This document shows positions 1 to 11,990 of a DNA stretch of 64,000 nt, piece by piece. Position 1 is the first letter of the stretch. Each line of letters starts with the position of its first letter. Source of the stretch: Agroathelia rolfsii (Eukaryota > Basidiomycota > Agaricomycetes > Amylocorticiales > Amylocorticiaceae); contig JABRWF010000002.1 in assembly GCA_018343915.1 (NCBI GenBank), positions 3,162,001-3,226,000 of the forward strand, written 5' to 3'. Made by a program: the position numbers and the translations under genes. Under the pieces are notes generated by a model that saw only the letters and a list, made by a program, of their open reading frames with translations, was not told the origin of the DNA and did not search any database.

Positions 1-54
1 ATCAGCATTTTTCTTTTTCCTGACGGCGACATCAGCGACTCTGGTAGCAGACAT
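1..54 (-). CDS. 5' end of an unidentified gene, truncated by the window edge
   Basis: An ATG at 54-52 on the minus strand opens 18 codons (MSATRVADVAVRKKKNAD) that run off the left edge without a stop. The piece ends in a basic stretch, RKKK. Upstream lies the roughly 900 base gene-free stretch that separates it from APC4, which fits a promoter. The piece is too short to recognise. It could also be chance coding sequence, so confidence is low. Confidence 0.3.
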   Translation of the reverse strand, partial: MSATRVADVAVRKKKNAD

Positions 55-946
55 GTCAGAGTCGTGGCGGTGGTGAGAGAGAGCCAGAGGGGAGCTGATA
101 TCTGCTGGCATGGAGGATGGGAATGATGGTGGTGGTGGTGGTATATAGCCACAGGCAAAGGCCAGAGGCGGGAATAAGGAAGAAGAAGAAGACAGAGCGA
201 GAGAGGGCAAGGCTGTGGAACAAGTGCTTGTAAGGAGACTCTATAAAGAAATCAAACATAAGAATTGGCCAGGGCACGATGCCCGTTCTGTCCGCGGCCA
301 TATTTGCCTGATATCAATCCTAATCCCAAATGTGTTGCATGCGACTGGGCGTCCCCTTGAACATGTTGTGTCTATCCTATCCTATTCCAAGTGCCAATCA
401 TCAGCTAGCATACCTCACCCGTGTCGCACGTCCGTGCAGATCACACAAGCCCCTTCATCCTTCCTGCTGCCTTTGCAATTATGAACCGGTTCATATTATT
501 TCGCAACTTCCTTCGGACTTGCCACCCATCAAGTCCGACGACGCGTAGCCGTGAAATCTAGTCGCTTTTTTTTTTTTTTTTTTTTTTCTTCAATCATTCT
601 CTTCTTGCCTCGAGCCCTGCCTGTCTGCACTCGTGGCGCCAGTCGCCGGCCACGCCTTTACATGTTATCCCCCACTAACCGATGATGCATGATGGCTCCC
701 CATAGAATTTCCTGCTTTTTTCTTTTTCTTTCCCTTATTCTATTGTCTCCTCATTTTTTTTTATAGTCTTATTCATTGCTGCTAGCTTAGTCTATCTGTC
801 TGTCTCTGTCGCCACTATAGTAATGGATAATATAGCTACGATATAGACTCTCAATATATTAGTATGGTACGACATATAATACATCTCAAAGCCTTGTTGG
901 GCTAGCGAGGCACACAAACAAGCATTGTCGAGTCAACAAACAAATT
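55..946. other. Intergenic stretch between APC4 and the truncated gene
   Basis: No convincing gene is seen. The stretch holds a GGT-type microsatellite near 128-143, a run of 22 T at 566-587, and pyrimidine-rich blocks near 590-640 and 715-770 of the kind common in fungal promoters. The AT-rich part near 820-885 is probably the APC4 3' flank. Overlapping small ORFs here show no family resemblance. Confidence 0.5.
566..587. repeat. Poly(T) tract, 22 bases
   Basis: An uninterrupted homopolymer of T in the intergenic stretch upstream of the truncated left-edge gene. It could act as a nucleosome-excluding promoter element, or it may be a replication-slippage tract whose exact length is uncertain. 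Confidence 0.8.
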
Positions 947-3900
947 CTATTCCGACGCCGCTTCCTCGTCTTCTTCGGGCCCCTCTTCGTCCTCTGCATC
1001 ATCTTCATCATCCTCATCCCCCTCGAGATCCAGCATCTCGAGCCCTGTGCCGTCCCCATCCAGTACAACGGCCACCCTACGCCCCACGCGTCCGTTCACG
1101 GCAAGTGCAACGTTGGCGCTTGTGATGGTGGGCAAGGCACGGCTCCGCCGGATTTGAATAGGCCCCGCCAAAACCTGTGTATGAAGTATGTGTGCGATAG
1201 AGTGAATAATGCAAAAAAAAAAAGCGTGCATGTAAACAATGCGGCACGTGTCAAACAATTGACCCATCCGTCCCCATACGAAGCAGAAAGAAAGAAAGAA
1301 GAAAATAAAAATATTCAAATGTCAATGATAAGTCAGTTCGTTCCCCCCAAGCGTCACCGTATACAAACACGGCGTTTGCAGTTATCCGCAACCGAACAAA
1401 CGGGAAGGCAGTAAAGAAGAAGAAGAAGAAGAAGAAGGATGAATAAAGAAGACCATGGCGGACAACGAGGCAATGTATAGTGCAAGATCGGTTTATTCAG
1501 TTTTTTTAATATATTTTTTCACGATTTTTATTATTGGGGAAGCTCTAGTTAGCCTTTCTTGCCCTTCATAATAAATGGGGGTAATAGAAAACGAGAGAGG
1601 GCACTCACGTGTCCGGCGCGCCACTCCTGGAAAGCTGCCGCCGCCAGGTGTTCACGACTGGAGCCGCTTGTATCGCTGAGAAGCTCTTGATAGCGCGCGT
1701 CGTGGTAGGTCGCCGTCACTACGACTGTACCGCCTGCAAAAAGAAGTTGACCGTGAGGATCATGCTCCGTGGTGGGCCAATAATTAGTGGAGAGAGGGGG
1801 AGAAAAGAAAAGAAAAACCAAACAGCATGGATCATCATTCAAAGAACACACTCACGTTCGTCGCCTGTGTCATAGACGAGCACAAGCGTTTCATCATCGA
1901 AGAAATCAAACTGCTGCACGCTGCCTCCTGTGCTGGTGCTGCCGCTGCCAGCTGTCGTGACAGGACTACAATCAATCATGGCCACGCTTGACGTCTGTTG
2001 GACTTGTGTGTCCCTGCCATACGATTGCCTGATCATACACACTGCAAAAGAAGACCAGTGAAAAAATAAATAAATAAAACAAAATAAACAAAATGAGGCG
2101 CCCTAATTTGTTATGCAACCACCACGAAAGGACGTGGTGATGAGCTTTGCACGGATGACCAGACGACGCCACTCACACATGAAATCAAACTCCTTCGAAA
2201 ACATAGCCAAGTATTGATATGAGCCTCCCTGCGGTCGATAATTATGGATACGCCCACAGACGCATTGTCGTATTCATCAATAGCTTGTCCCGTATAGCGC
2301 AAAAACACACAGAGGAGAGTGCACACACACTGACATCTGAAACTATGACTCGGTCTCGCGTTAACAGATTATGGTCCAGGTTCGGTCGCTTTTGCTCCGC
2401 GGAAGCGAGCCCTGACTTCGGACCTAAGGGATAGGCGATCACGGCTGATCGGCCCACTGCTCCAGACGCGCGGAACAGGACGCGTTGACAACGCGTGGCG
2501 AGCTCTTGGGTGAGAGCATCAAGATTCCGGTCCAAGTGGGACAGGTCCTTTCGATGGGTATCCTGAAAAGGCGGAAATGATTTTGATCAGGATCACGAGA
2601 AGCAAAGAGCAGTGCAATAGCAAACAGCAGCTGTTATTGACAGCATGATGATGGCTGCTGGGGTAGCCGCACAACGTGGAGGGGTAAGCTTGCTCGTTGC
2701 CATTTCTGTGGTCATCATCCCCCCCCCCCTCCACTGTCTCCACTGGTCTCCTCTGCCCCACTCTGTCTCCACCTCCGTCACACCCTCCTGTTTACATCCG
2801 GACGGGACGGAAAGGCAGAGGAAAAATAAACAGAGAAAGGAACAAACAGGGCAAGAAATGTATATTATGATATGAGATGATACGTACTCCTTGCCACTCG
2901 AGGGATTTCTTGTCATGAATTGCGGTATGGCAGCTGGCTAATGCCTTATGAAGACCGTAATCATCGCTCGGGACGCCAAGATCCTGGGGCATGAACCGCG
3001 GGACCGGTCCCATAAACCATTTGTCGATTGAGCTGACCATGAGGCCCGACATGATGTAGTTGTTCACCTCGAGGATGTCATGCTCGACGGCGGGGCGCGT
3101 ACCAGTGCTATTCGGACTAAGCACGGTAACCTCTTGTCTCGTATCATCAGCGAAAAAGAAAACCCACGAAAAGAAGTAGAGAACACGGCAAATGTTGAAT
3201 GAAATTATTATAATAAAACGGAGAAAAGTCAAATCAAATTATAATATTGACCACATGGGGTCCAGCACAGGAGAAAAGGGGAGCCAACCGCAGACAGACG
3301 GTTGGCATTAAAATTAAACAGGAGGAACAAATAAAAGACTAAAAAGGACGTACCGAACCGGAGCCATTCAATAAATTCTGTGAATTTTGCAAGCTCCCTA
3401 CGACAAAATGCCGCTAACCAGGCTGAAATCACGATCGCCCTCGCTGCCAGGTCAAGGCAATGCGTGATCTCCGTTTTTTCTAGCTTAAAGTCCCCGAAGT
3501 TTGGTCTGAGAAGGAAAACGAAAAACGAAACGAGGAAGGAGAGAAAAGAAAGGAGAGGAATCCGATCATGAGATATGGAAAAAACGCGCAGACAATGAGG
3601 GGAGTGGAATACGAATTTACTCGTCTGACATGCCCTGCAATTCTTCTAGGATTAAATGAAGGCGTTGAAAGGCCGGCGCAAGTCTCGTCTCGGACAAGTC
3701 ACGCATCTTCCCGAGCGCATCTGAGACGGTGGTCTCCCATTTGTCGATCCCCTTTGAGTATGTTACGAGAGGAATAAACAAACATAAGTTTTTTCGACAT
3801 TTTGCGTAAAAAGAAAGACAAAAGAAAGCATGATGTCATACCCTTTCACTCATGTTATCGCCGCTTCCAAGATAGTCAAGAAGTGATTCGGAACCCCTCC

Positions 3901-5387
3901 CTGTTATCAGAAGGGTAGTGAGATCTAGGATAGAGTTTGGATCCTGCACTATAAGTAGGCAAAAGTTTTGTGATAAGATGAAGAACGTGCGGCGAACGCG
4001 CGCGCCGAGGAGGTAAAAAAAAAAAAGAAAACAAGAGAATTAACAAGAGAAAGTGAGAAAGAAATTGAGCGAAAGACAAACCGCCAAATTGTTCTCTCTG
4101 TGTGGTTTCCAGCGCGCGCAACCATCGTGGGCCCAGCTCACGGGCCCCGGTCTGGGCCTCAGATCCAAACCATGCAGTGCGCATTTCACGTACCGTGCGC
4201 ATGGCATACCAGAGCAGTTCACGCGCCGAGGTGCTCAGTAGCGCCACATCGCGCGGGCGGCGCGTCTCCAACAGCTGCAGCTTAATTACCACAGGTGACG
4301 CGTTTGTTGTCTTCGTCTCATCCGGCTGCTCGCGCAGGTGTCCATAAAATTTAGGCTCAATGATGTCCTTGCTGAGACAGGTAACTGACGTGCCGTGGCG
4401 GACGAGCACGGCACCAAGGGGATAACTGCCATCAAGGTAGTAATGTAGATAGCCCATATCATCGGCAGCGACTAGAAGTGTATTCAGATGCGAATCAGCT
4501 TCATCCTCGATTGTCTTACGTCCCAATTCTTGTTGGCGGACTAAAAGTGGCGTGGCAATCGATGCCAGGACAGGGTCGGGCTGGAGATGCGGCCATATGT
4601 GTATGGCTTCTGGCAACTCAGGCTTGCGAGCCGCCTTAGTTTCTGACCCTTGGAACGCGAAGAGATTGCTCGAGCTGCAAGACAAAAAAGAAAATGAACT
4701 TCGTCAGCGAGCAGGTCAGGAAGATATCGTATGCATCGGGTCATTTACACCCCCGCTTCTTTGTCACTGTCTAGAGGATCTAGCAATGGCAGCATCTTTA
4801 GAATTGAATGGGCAGAACCTGTCTTTAAGTCCGTTAGAAACTTGACAAGGATTTAATGAATGTTATGTCACTACAATGACTCCTTTCCTCCCAAATACAT
4901 CCGGGATGTTGTTTTTCTCCTTTTCTTCACCGTGTGATAGCCACCAAATGTCCGTGATACGGGCAGTGCGTTGAGAACCCAGAGGGACACCGAGTGTGAG
5001 ACTCTGCTCTTCAGAGCCATCTTGAATGGAGTGAACGGTAATCTTGGGTGGATCATGAGCCACTGCTATGCTTTGTCCTGCAGATGCAACCCTGACAATT
5101 ACAAAGGAGGCAAGACGGCAGATGCGGGCGTAGAATGACTAGCCATTTGGACTCCAAGCAAGGCCAACTATCTTCGAGCTTGCATCAATCGGAGTCACAT
5201 CGACCTCCCAGACTTTTGAGCCTTGGAGTTTCCATAGACTAAGCTTGTCTTTGTTGCTATTATTCTTGGTAGACACGACGAGTGCCACTAGATCCTTGTC
5301 AGGACAACACGCAGTTGCAAAGAGTCGAGCGGGTGTCGGTAGCAACAAACTGGCAAGGGATGCAAAGGAATTTGCTTGCGATTCCAT
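947..5387 (-). CDS. APC4: Anaphase-promoting complex subunit 4 (APC4), multi-exon
   Basis: This is a scaffold subunit of the APC/C ubiquitin ligase, which drives mitotic exit in the nucleus. The N-terminal exon (ATG at 5387-5385) reads like the APC4 WD40 start: PDKDLVALV, then LSLWKLQGSKVWEV, then VGLAWSPNG. The next exon continues QSIAVAHDPPKITVHSIQDG. Middle exons near 4690-4360 and 3140-2900 carry the helical APC4 region, for example VEHDILEVNNYIMSGL. The exon near 2040-1850 contains FDDETLVLVYD. The last exon has the conserved VALAVNGRVGRRVAVVLD followed by an acidic tail and a TAG ending at 947. At least ten introns are implied. The first intron seems to use a GC donor at about 5141 (ATG|GCTAGT), because splicing there to the CAG near 5074 restores WSPNGQSIAV. 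Exact internal boundaries are approximate. The identification is by family motifs. Confidence 0.82.
1414..1437. repeat. (AAG)n microsatellite
   Basis: About eight AAG/GAA units lie in a noncoding part of the APC4 locus, just upstream (in gene sense) of the last APC4 exon. No function is apparent. Confidence 0.7.
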
Positions 5388-5791
5388 GGTTGATTGAAGA
5401 AAATTTCACAGGATAGCTGTTCTTTTTTTCTGGGCTAGACGATGGACCTCTAGATAGGATCAGGTCATTGCGCTCGGAGATGTGTTGGGACGACCCTGCA
5501 ACTGGCCTTGTCCATGACTCCAGGCCATGGCATTCCAGTCGCGTCCGTCAGTCGGACTTTGAAAACGCGTCACACTGGGCCTCGATCAAATGAAATAGGT
5601 TCGTTTGATGAGGGTGCTAGCCCCTTTGTCAGAGCACATAAGTATCAGTACATTTAATTGATTCTTACATATACTGGATAATAGAATTACTGTATTACAT
5701 ACAATGAGAAATATAAATGACAATAAATATCTTATCAAGATGAAGAGTCAATCAAATCCAACCATGACTTGCAGTGTGCTCTAGAACGAGG
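5388..5791. other. Intergenic stretch, APC4 promoter and lipase 3' flank
   Basis: This is roughly 400 bases with no gene-like reading frame. The right part (5640-5760) is AT-rich and probably holds the lipase 3' untranslated region. The left part is upstream of APC4. Confidence 0.5.
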
Positions 5792-7030
5792 TCAGCGTTC
5801 CCAGAGACGTTTTGGGTGCTCGCCTTTGGCTACCTTCGCCCGATATTTCTCTTGCCACGATGATGAGTCTTCCTGACCCATCCATCGCTCCAGCCAGAGA
5901 ATGCGGTTTCGTGTCCGTTCGAAACTGCGACCATTGTAATAATTATGACCACCTCTAGGAAAGTCAATCGAGCCGTTCTTCACGTTTTCATCGTTGATGT
6001 GGAAAAGTGTATGTTCACGCTCTGAGGAAGGTACGCTGTAAAGTCGACCATGGGCTAGATAGTAAGGGTTTTGAGCAAAATGCCGAAAGCCAAGGTATAT
6101 TGGCGGAAGCGCTGGAACCCCTATTTAAGTCGTCAGTCAAAGTCAGTCGTAGAGGAAAGGTATGCTTCTAACCATCATTAAATGCCTTTACGGAAATTTC
6201 GACGCATTTCTCATGCCCACGTTCGCTACTCCAGCTGCGTTTTACGTCTAGCCAATGTTGTACTAATTTATCATTACCACAGCGTGGTGCCCCAAACACG
6301 ATCAACTTGAATAAGATGTCACGGGGTATTTTACTTTTATGATCGCGTAGGAGGTCGAGAGCTAGAAGATATGCCACGGCGCCTCCCATGCTTGGGAATT
6401 ATCAGAAAAAAATGATAACGTGATTGAATGAGTATGCATATACCTATGTCCAGTGATGACTAGTTCACGAGGAGCGTGAATGTCCAGTCCAGCACCAATA
6501 CCAGCTATGACGTCTTGTCGAATACCCTTGTAGAGTTTCCAAAAACCGGTGTGGACCGACGCTTCGGGCGCATATCGATACCTGTGCATAGTAGTCCGGA
6601 GGTCATACAGTGCCTGCGTTGTAGTGGATGTCCCAGAGATAGCGACAACAAGCTGTTGAGTATTTGACCTGTAAGCCACGAAGGCATCAAGGTCGGCGGC
6701 TGAGCCTCGTATAGATCGGACGAGTTGAGCATCGGCTAGTGCGTCATAGCCCTCATAGGGAAAATCAACCTGTATTAGGTTGGCCAGGTGCGTAAAGGCA
6801 TATTCGAACGGATGACCGGAGTATGCGGTAAAATATGCTAGTTCTGCAAACTGACCAATCTCTGCGAGCTCCAGTACAATAGCATCGGAAACGTGATCAC
6901 TGCTGGTCAATGGTTTTGATGAGCGAGTAGCAACAAGCTTGCTGATGGTACGAAAGTTCATCAGTTTCTCAGTACGGTAGAGATCGCGTTGAGCTGTTGT
7001 CAGCTTGAGTCTGGACATGATTGCTAACAA
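5792..7030 (-). CDS. Class 3 lipase (alpha/beta hydrolase fold)
   Basis: A fungal lipase_3 family esterase that hydrolyses acyl glycerols or related esters. The catalytic serine elbow GHSMGG is split by an intron: exon 1 ends GGA CAT AG at 6444 and exon 2 resumes C ATG GGA GGC at 6390. The oxyanion-side motif VVAISGTST precedes it. IVFGAPRCGN follows the elbow, FNDGVPALPP supplies the likely catalytic Asp, and RGGHNYYNG near the C-terminus supplies the His. A second intron follows AAT GAT G near 6168. The first ATG is at 7030; a second in-frame ATG at 7018 is equally possible. No obvious secretion signal is seen, so an intracellular role is likely. It is divergent from the MFS transporter, with about 500 bases between them. 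Confidence 0.85.
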
Positions 7031-7536
7031 AGCCTGAGACAGAAAAACGTGGAGATGGAGAGCTTGGGGCGAGGTTAGTGATACATGTACATCATTTGGT
7101 ATTTCAGCAGTGCCTGTGATGGTGATTATATGCTGTGCATTACGTAAAGTAGAGGCCGTGTGGGATGCCGAGGGTGATTAAGCAGCCTATGATCTGTTCT
7201 CAGGCTGAGCATCGGCACTATCACTATCACCAGTACCAAGAATATCTACGCTATTTATCCATGTATCAGCATATGACACAGGTGTTGTTACTAGACCAAA
7301 GTTATTGGTTTCTCTCCCGGACAGGTAATGCATCACCATATTTGGGCAGCACTGATCGGTAGAGGAGGAAACCGGCATTACTCGGATAAGGTGCGTGAGA
7401 GATCATCCGATTAGTCGCTTCCCCGTTTATCAGATAAGCTAGTCACTCTATTACATGCCAGATCTTTATAAGCGCAAACCCGACCCCAAGTCCACTGTCT
7501 CCGTCGGTCCTATCTATCTCTTTCTCTCACTCTCTC
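7031..7536. other. Divergent promoter region, lipase and MFS gene
   Basis: About 500 bases separate the two divergent starts. A CT-rich block at about 7495-7535 directly precedes the MFS ATG, as is typical for highly transcribed fungal genes. Small ORFs in this stretch have no recognisable similarity. Confidence 0.5.
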
Positions 7537-9694
7537 ATGTCCACCGAACGTTTGCTACCTCCTGAACACGACTCGCAGAGACGTCTCAGTCATCGTGCGA
7601 GTAACACCAGTAGTCTTCGTTCCTCACAGCTAAGGAGGTCCCCTGCTCTACCAACCCGTCTACTCGTCATTCGAGGAATTGCACTCTTTCTTGCTTGTCT
7701 GCTGAGCGTAGGCGTACACTAGTTAGTGAACCACCCAAAGATGATCTTTATGCATATATCTCAATACTTTACTATGACACAGTGCATCCTATGTTCTCAG
7801 CCCCTTAAAGTCTCGTCTCTCAAGGGAGATGGGTACATCCAACACTGAATTCTCGCTTTTGATATCTGCTTTCAGTTTAAACAGCACATGGACACCATTG
7901 ATTGGCGGTATACTTGCAAGTCGCCTTGGGACGACATTCACTAGTGTCTTGGCTACAGGCGTGGTCTTTCTTGGTGCGTATTTCGTTCATTAATTATCAT
8001 ATTTCATATCACTTGACGTCATCTCGTATAGGTCAAGCTATTCTACTTCTTGGTCACATTTTCGAAAGTCTGCGGCTCATGGTACTCGGAATGTTCATCT
8101 TCGGGTTGGGTGTTTCGCCTCTTGCTGTCGTTCAAGAAACAATCATCGTCCGATTCTTCAACAAGCACGGCCTCGGCGTTTCGATGGCTCTCGGCCTTGT
8201 TGCAGGCAAATTCGCCTCTTTTGTGTCTGCTCGCACCTCTTACCCACTGAGCCAAAACTTCGGCACTCATGCGCCATTCTATGTGGCCACCGTGCTTTCG
8301 GGCTTGTCATTTTTGGTCAATATCATCTATATAGTTCTATCCAAATGGCTCGTCACCGAGTCTGGAACCGAGTTAGAGGCTGCTGAGATCCACGAAGAAG
8401 CCCGGAGACTCTCGGTCCGCAATCTCTCCGAAGCCGAAGTTCTTGACAAGGTCGCTCAGAAACGCAAGGTGAATTTGAGGGATGTTACCAAGCTGGGTGA
8501 CTTATTCTGGGCGTAAGTTCTTCATGCCTGAGATGCAAATATTCGCTCACCGTCACTTAGTTATATCGGAATCAATGTCCTTTGCGGCATGTTATGGTCT
8601 CCATTCACACATTTGGCTGCGTAAGTTGTCCATGATGATCGATTATTCTCCTTGACATTCATGTTCTGTTTAGAAACATTGTTGAAAGGCGGTATGATCT
8701 ATCGGAAGGAGATGCTTCAAGCAAAGCCTCTTTCGTTCTTGCTGGTAGCGTCGTATTATACCCCCTAGTGAGTGAAGGACTGTCTGTCTATCATTAGAGT
8801 TCGCCTTTCATCAGAGTGAAAAATAGTGCGGCTTTATCGTTGATCGCCTGAAAAGTCGCTCGAGAACTATCATCCTTATGGGGGTGGCCTCGCTTTTCAC
8901 CTTGGCATGCTACGGATGGCTGTATCTCCCACCCTCATTGACCGGTACACCCATACCGGCTATCACCTTCTTCGCCATTGGTGTAGGATTTTCTCCTCGT
9001 AAGTGGATTATAACTTCTGGAATTCCGTCTTTGCTTAGCCCTCCTCCCCCCGCCCTTTAGTTCTTCTCGTTGTCATCGTGCCTCAGCTTGTCGAACACAA
9101 GTATGTATCGACCACTCTGGGAGCTCACAAAAGTGTGAGTAGTAGATGTTCTCGCTCACTTGTTACTGTCTTATCGTATCTTTACTTTGCTTTTAGTTGG
9201 AACATGTTGGCTCGGCCAGCTTCCAGACACTTGCAGGACTTCTGCTTGATATAAAAAAGCAGCCTCAACCGGGCACAAAAAATTCGCAATCCCTTCAACG
9301 TCTCTTACGCGTATTCTTCACCGTCAACATCATTCATCTCTTGGCCATTGCTGGCCTTTATACCCTCGAGCGGCGTGAAACCCAGCGTGAAAAGCGGGTT
9401 GATCGCCCTCGTACACGACCTGTATCTGTGTCCATGTCTTACACTGGACCAGAACACGATGAAACCCAGCCACTGCTCTCGCCACCATTAGAACCTGAAT
9501 TTAATCAGCGTCAGCAGGAAGAGGATCACGAAGACGAAGCACACCTCCAGGCTGCGGAGAAGCCTCGATCGACACGTAGAGGAGAGTTCTTTACCATCCT
9601 CTCGGCCGTTTCAATCGTAGCCACGTGGGTGTTGTTCATGGTGACTGCTTATCTGCGCTTGCGATCGAAGCATGAGCGACAGGGTAAACAGTAA
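7537..9694 (+). CDS. Major facilitator superfamily transporter, MFSD1-like
   Basis: A polytopic transporter resembling the lysosomal/vacuolar MFSD1 group. Exons assemble into about 12 hydrophobic segments. The N-terminus is a Ser/Arg-rich cytosolic tail with ERLLPP, then TRLLVIRGIALFLACLLSVG. Later come LILLGHIFESLRLMVLGMF-type helices and GLGVSPLAVVQETIIVRFF, a signature region of this group. GLGVSMALGLVAGK follows, then a long cytosolic loop, then SRTIILMGVASLFTLACYGW and PAITFFAIGVGFSP. The last exon begins near 9198 and carries HVGSASFQTLAGLLLDIKKQ, an acidic loop (EQPLL-like DETQPLLSPP) and a final helix, with TAA ending at 9694. At least six short introns are present. The substrate cannot be told from sequence. 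A vacuolar location is inferred from family and from the dileucine-like tail. Confidence 0.8.
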
Positions 9695-10286
9695 GATGGC
9701 GCTTGATTACCCCGCTCCATTCAAGTTTCGTATGAACTGTCTTTTGTTCATTGTAATATGCTGGTTCGGTTCAGTTTAATCGTCATTGTATGAATACAGT
9801 GTCAGCCCCGGACAATCATGTACATACCATAAATATGATTAGTCTTCTTGTACTTAGTTACGAATAAATGTCTGTCATCTTGGATCTAAATCCTAGTTCT
9901 GCGTTGCCTATTACGTAGGAGGCCTTGCGGTATCACACCATCAACTTACTATCGTTCACATGCACTTTGCGTTTTTCCGATACATTTGTCAAGCATTCGA
10001 ATACATAACAGTGGCACAAATGCGAAATGGTTTACAATTGACGCACATCATACACAGGTAAGATAATCCTAATAAAACAAAGAAATAGTCCAGTGTAAAA
10101 TGACACAGTCCTAAAGAAGGCCGTTTCACAGGGAAAAAAGGGGAAGGCATGAATACAGGCAAGACGGGCTGAGTGAATCACTCAGCGTTCACCCTGTGTC
10201 AGAGTTAGGACAAAAAAAAAATGAAAAAGGGAGATTGATCAATCCCACTGGAATGAAAGGAAATAGTTAGAGCCGTGTTGTTCAGT
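9695..10286. other. Convergent intergenic stretch
   Basis: This lies between the 3' ends of the MFS gene (plus) and the SVIP-like gene (minus). AATAAA-like hexamers occur near 9860 and 10072, consistent with 3' ends. No reading frame of note is seen. Confidence 0.5.
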
Positions 10287-10665
10287 TTAGAAATGATTAT
10301 TTGAAATGCCTACAACTGGCCGTTCCTCCTGCGGGGGCTCTGGAGCAAGCTTTGCTTTCTTAGAAGCCTCCAGTTGTGCAGCCAAACGCCCTTGATTAGG
10401 ATTTGATGCATGTATGCCCCGACCATTGGCCTGAATCCCAATACCAGCATAAACATGAGCCGACAAACCACTACATGAATTCATAGAAGTAGACTTGTGT
10501 ACATACAGCTTTCTGTCGTCTCTCTGCAGCCTCCGCAGCGGCCTTGCGGCGTTCGTCAGGACTGGTGGGGTTCGAAGCAGATAGAGTGCCACCGGCAGCG
10601 CTGCCTAGTACTTGGTGGCCGCCATCAGCAATGTTTCTATTAGACTTTGAGCAAAGTCCACCCAT
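10287..10665 (-). CDS. Small SVIP-like N-myristoylated protein, about 100 aa
   Basis: Two exons (10665-10507 and 10430-10287) give 100 residues. The N-terminus MGGLCSKSN fits an N-myristoylation site (Gly2, Ser/Cys near position 6) with a palmitoylatable Cys5, so membrane attachment is likely. The middle segment DERRKAAAEAAERRQKA resembles the VCP-interacting motif of animal SVIP (small VCP/p97-interacting protein). Exon 2 carries NPNQGRLAAQLEASKKAK and ends PVVGISNNHF. The intron was placed by phase: CAG AAA GCT|GTATGT at 10507 and TTCAG|GCC at 10430 keep the frame. An in-frame read-through of the intron soon meets a stop. A role in ER-associated degradation through Cdc48/p97 is inference from this weak resemblance. 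Confidence 0.6.
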
Positions 10666-10938
10666 GAGACCGAGTAAGTATCAAGAAGCAAACGGAGCAA
10701 TGCCCTGGTCCGGAGAGGGGTCCAAGAGATAAAGTAACTGTCAGAGTCGAGCCATACTCCTGGCTTTCATCGGCCCTGGATGTACAGGACACTGGCGGCT
10801 GATCTCTGGACCTCGTTATATTACGAGATGTATAATAAATACTATGCTCTCCTTGATCCATTATGAAGTGAACGCAAATAATTTATTGTAAATATACATA
10901 TGAATCTATCCAGATGACTAGAGAAAATGCGGCAAAAA

Positions 10939-11861
10939 TCAAGACTCCTCGTGCTCCAAAGCAGCATACTCTCTGGTCTCTCTTGAGCGTACGTGGGGCC
11001 CGCGGTGACGACCAAGCATAATATCTTCAGGCTGTCTCCGAGGCATCCAAGCCTGTGAGCAGATCAAGGTGAGTTACGGAAAGAGAAAGCGTATTACCCT
11101 CTTGGAAGTACCACAACTCACCTGCCACCAATGCCTGCTAGCGTTCCAGGCGGTGCTCGTATCAAACTCAATACCAGCCTTCTGCATCCTCTTTTTGATA
11201 CCGGCACCGAGGAGCAAGCCAAAGACCGTGAGTAGAAACAGGGTTACGACCAACTGGTCCCTCGGCGAGTCGCGTTCTGCAGTGATTTCAATCGGTCAAT
11301 CAGAGCAAAATCCATCAGCCAGGATTGAAGACGAGTGTAATCAAACACGAGGAGTACTCGTGGCTCGCCGGCGGTAGGTGTGGATGGTATCCATGGTATG
11401 GAAAGGCTAGACTCACGAAAACATCTAGCCTCAACATCTCCCTCTTTTCCTGTCGCAGTGTCTAGGTCAACGTCTCCCAGCGTGGCACCAGCGCACATAG
11501 CCAGATTTTGATTCAGACACCATGTCTTGGTGCACGAGAGGCAAGGCTTCTTGGGATCGTCGGGGAAGTCCAGGGACAATATAGTATAGTTGGTGCCAAA
11601 GCATACACCTACAATGAATTGAGGTTCCACATGTCATGTCAGTATCGTCGTGGATATGGACTTGGGGGAGTAGAGATGTGCCAGCCATATCTGACATTTG
11701 CAAAAATTATTGGCCTCCCATTTGTTAAGGATACCATTGGCAGGTGCCTAGGAGTGCATCTGAGCACTAAGACGAGTTCACATAATGCATTAGGCATACC
11801 ACTAGTACGCAAAGTAGATAGACCAGTAACGGAGGCAGTAATAAACCAGGGCGGACCATTG
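10939..11861 (-). CDS. Predicted single-pass, Cys-rich secretory-pathway membrane protein
   Basis: This is probably a type I membrane protein. The proposed start at 11861 opens MVRPGLLLPPLLVYLLCVLV, a clear signal peptide, followed by a GTATGC donor. The next certain exon reads NYTILSLDFPDDPKKPCLSC, then TKTWCLNQNLAMCAGATL, then an acidic stretch to EARCF, so at least five cysteines are likely in disulfides. After an intron (donor at 11436) the next exon gives RDSPRDQLVVTLFLLTVFGL and LLGAGIKKRM, a transmembrane helix with positive residues after it. The final exon ends in EHEES, stop at 10939. I recognise this as a pattern conserved among basidiomycetes but know no function. The join between the signal-peptide exon and the NYT exon could not be resolved in phase, so the 5' end is tentative. 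It is divergent from ARP1 with about 130 bases between starts. Confidence 0.55.
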
Positions 11862-11990
11862 TCGTCGCGTGTGAAGAAGCGCGTCGCACCTCCGCTTTCC
11901 TACCAACACACGCGTTCCTGCCTAGAGCTCCCTCCGTCGGCCGTTCTTCAAAATTATTGCATGTCTTTATAAGCCCTAGATCCTATCAAT

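Noticed and set aside
2721..2733. Poly(C) run
   Set aside because: A short homopolymer in noncoding sequence with no associated structure; likely slippage or sequencing noise.
4053..4347. Several overlapping plus-strand ORFs of 60 to 80 codons inside the APC4 locus
   Set aside because: They are antisense to APC4 exons, have no family resemblance, and are explained as shadows of the APC4 frame.
10640..10861. Minus-strand 73-codon ORF upstream of the SVIP-like gene
   Set aside because: It overlaps the SVIP-like start in another frame, shows no conserved content, and is better read as leader sequence.
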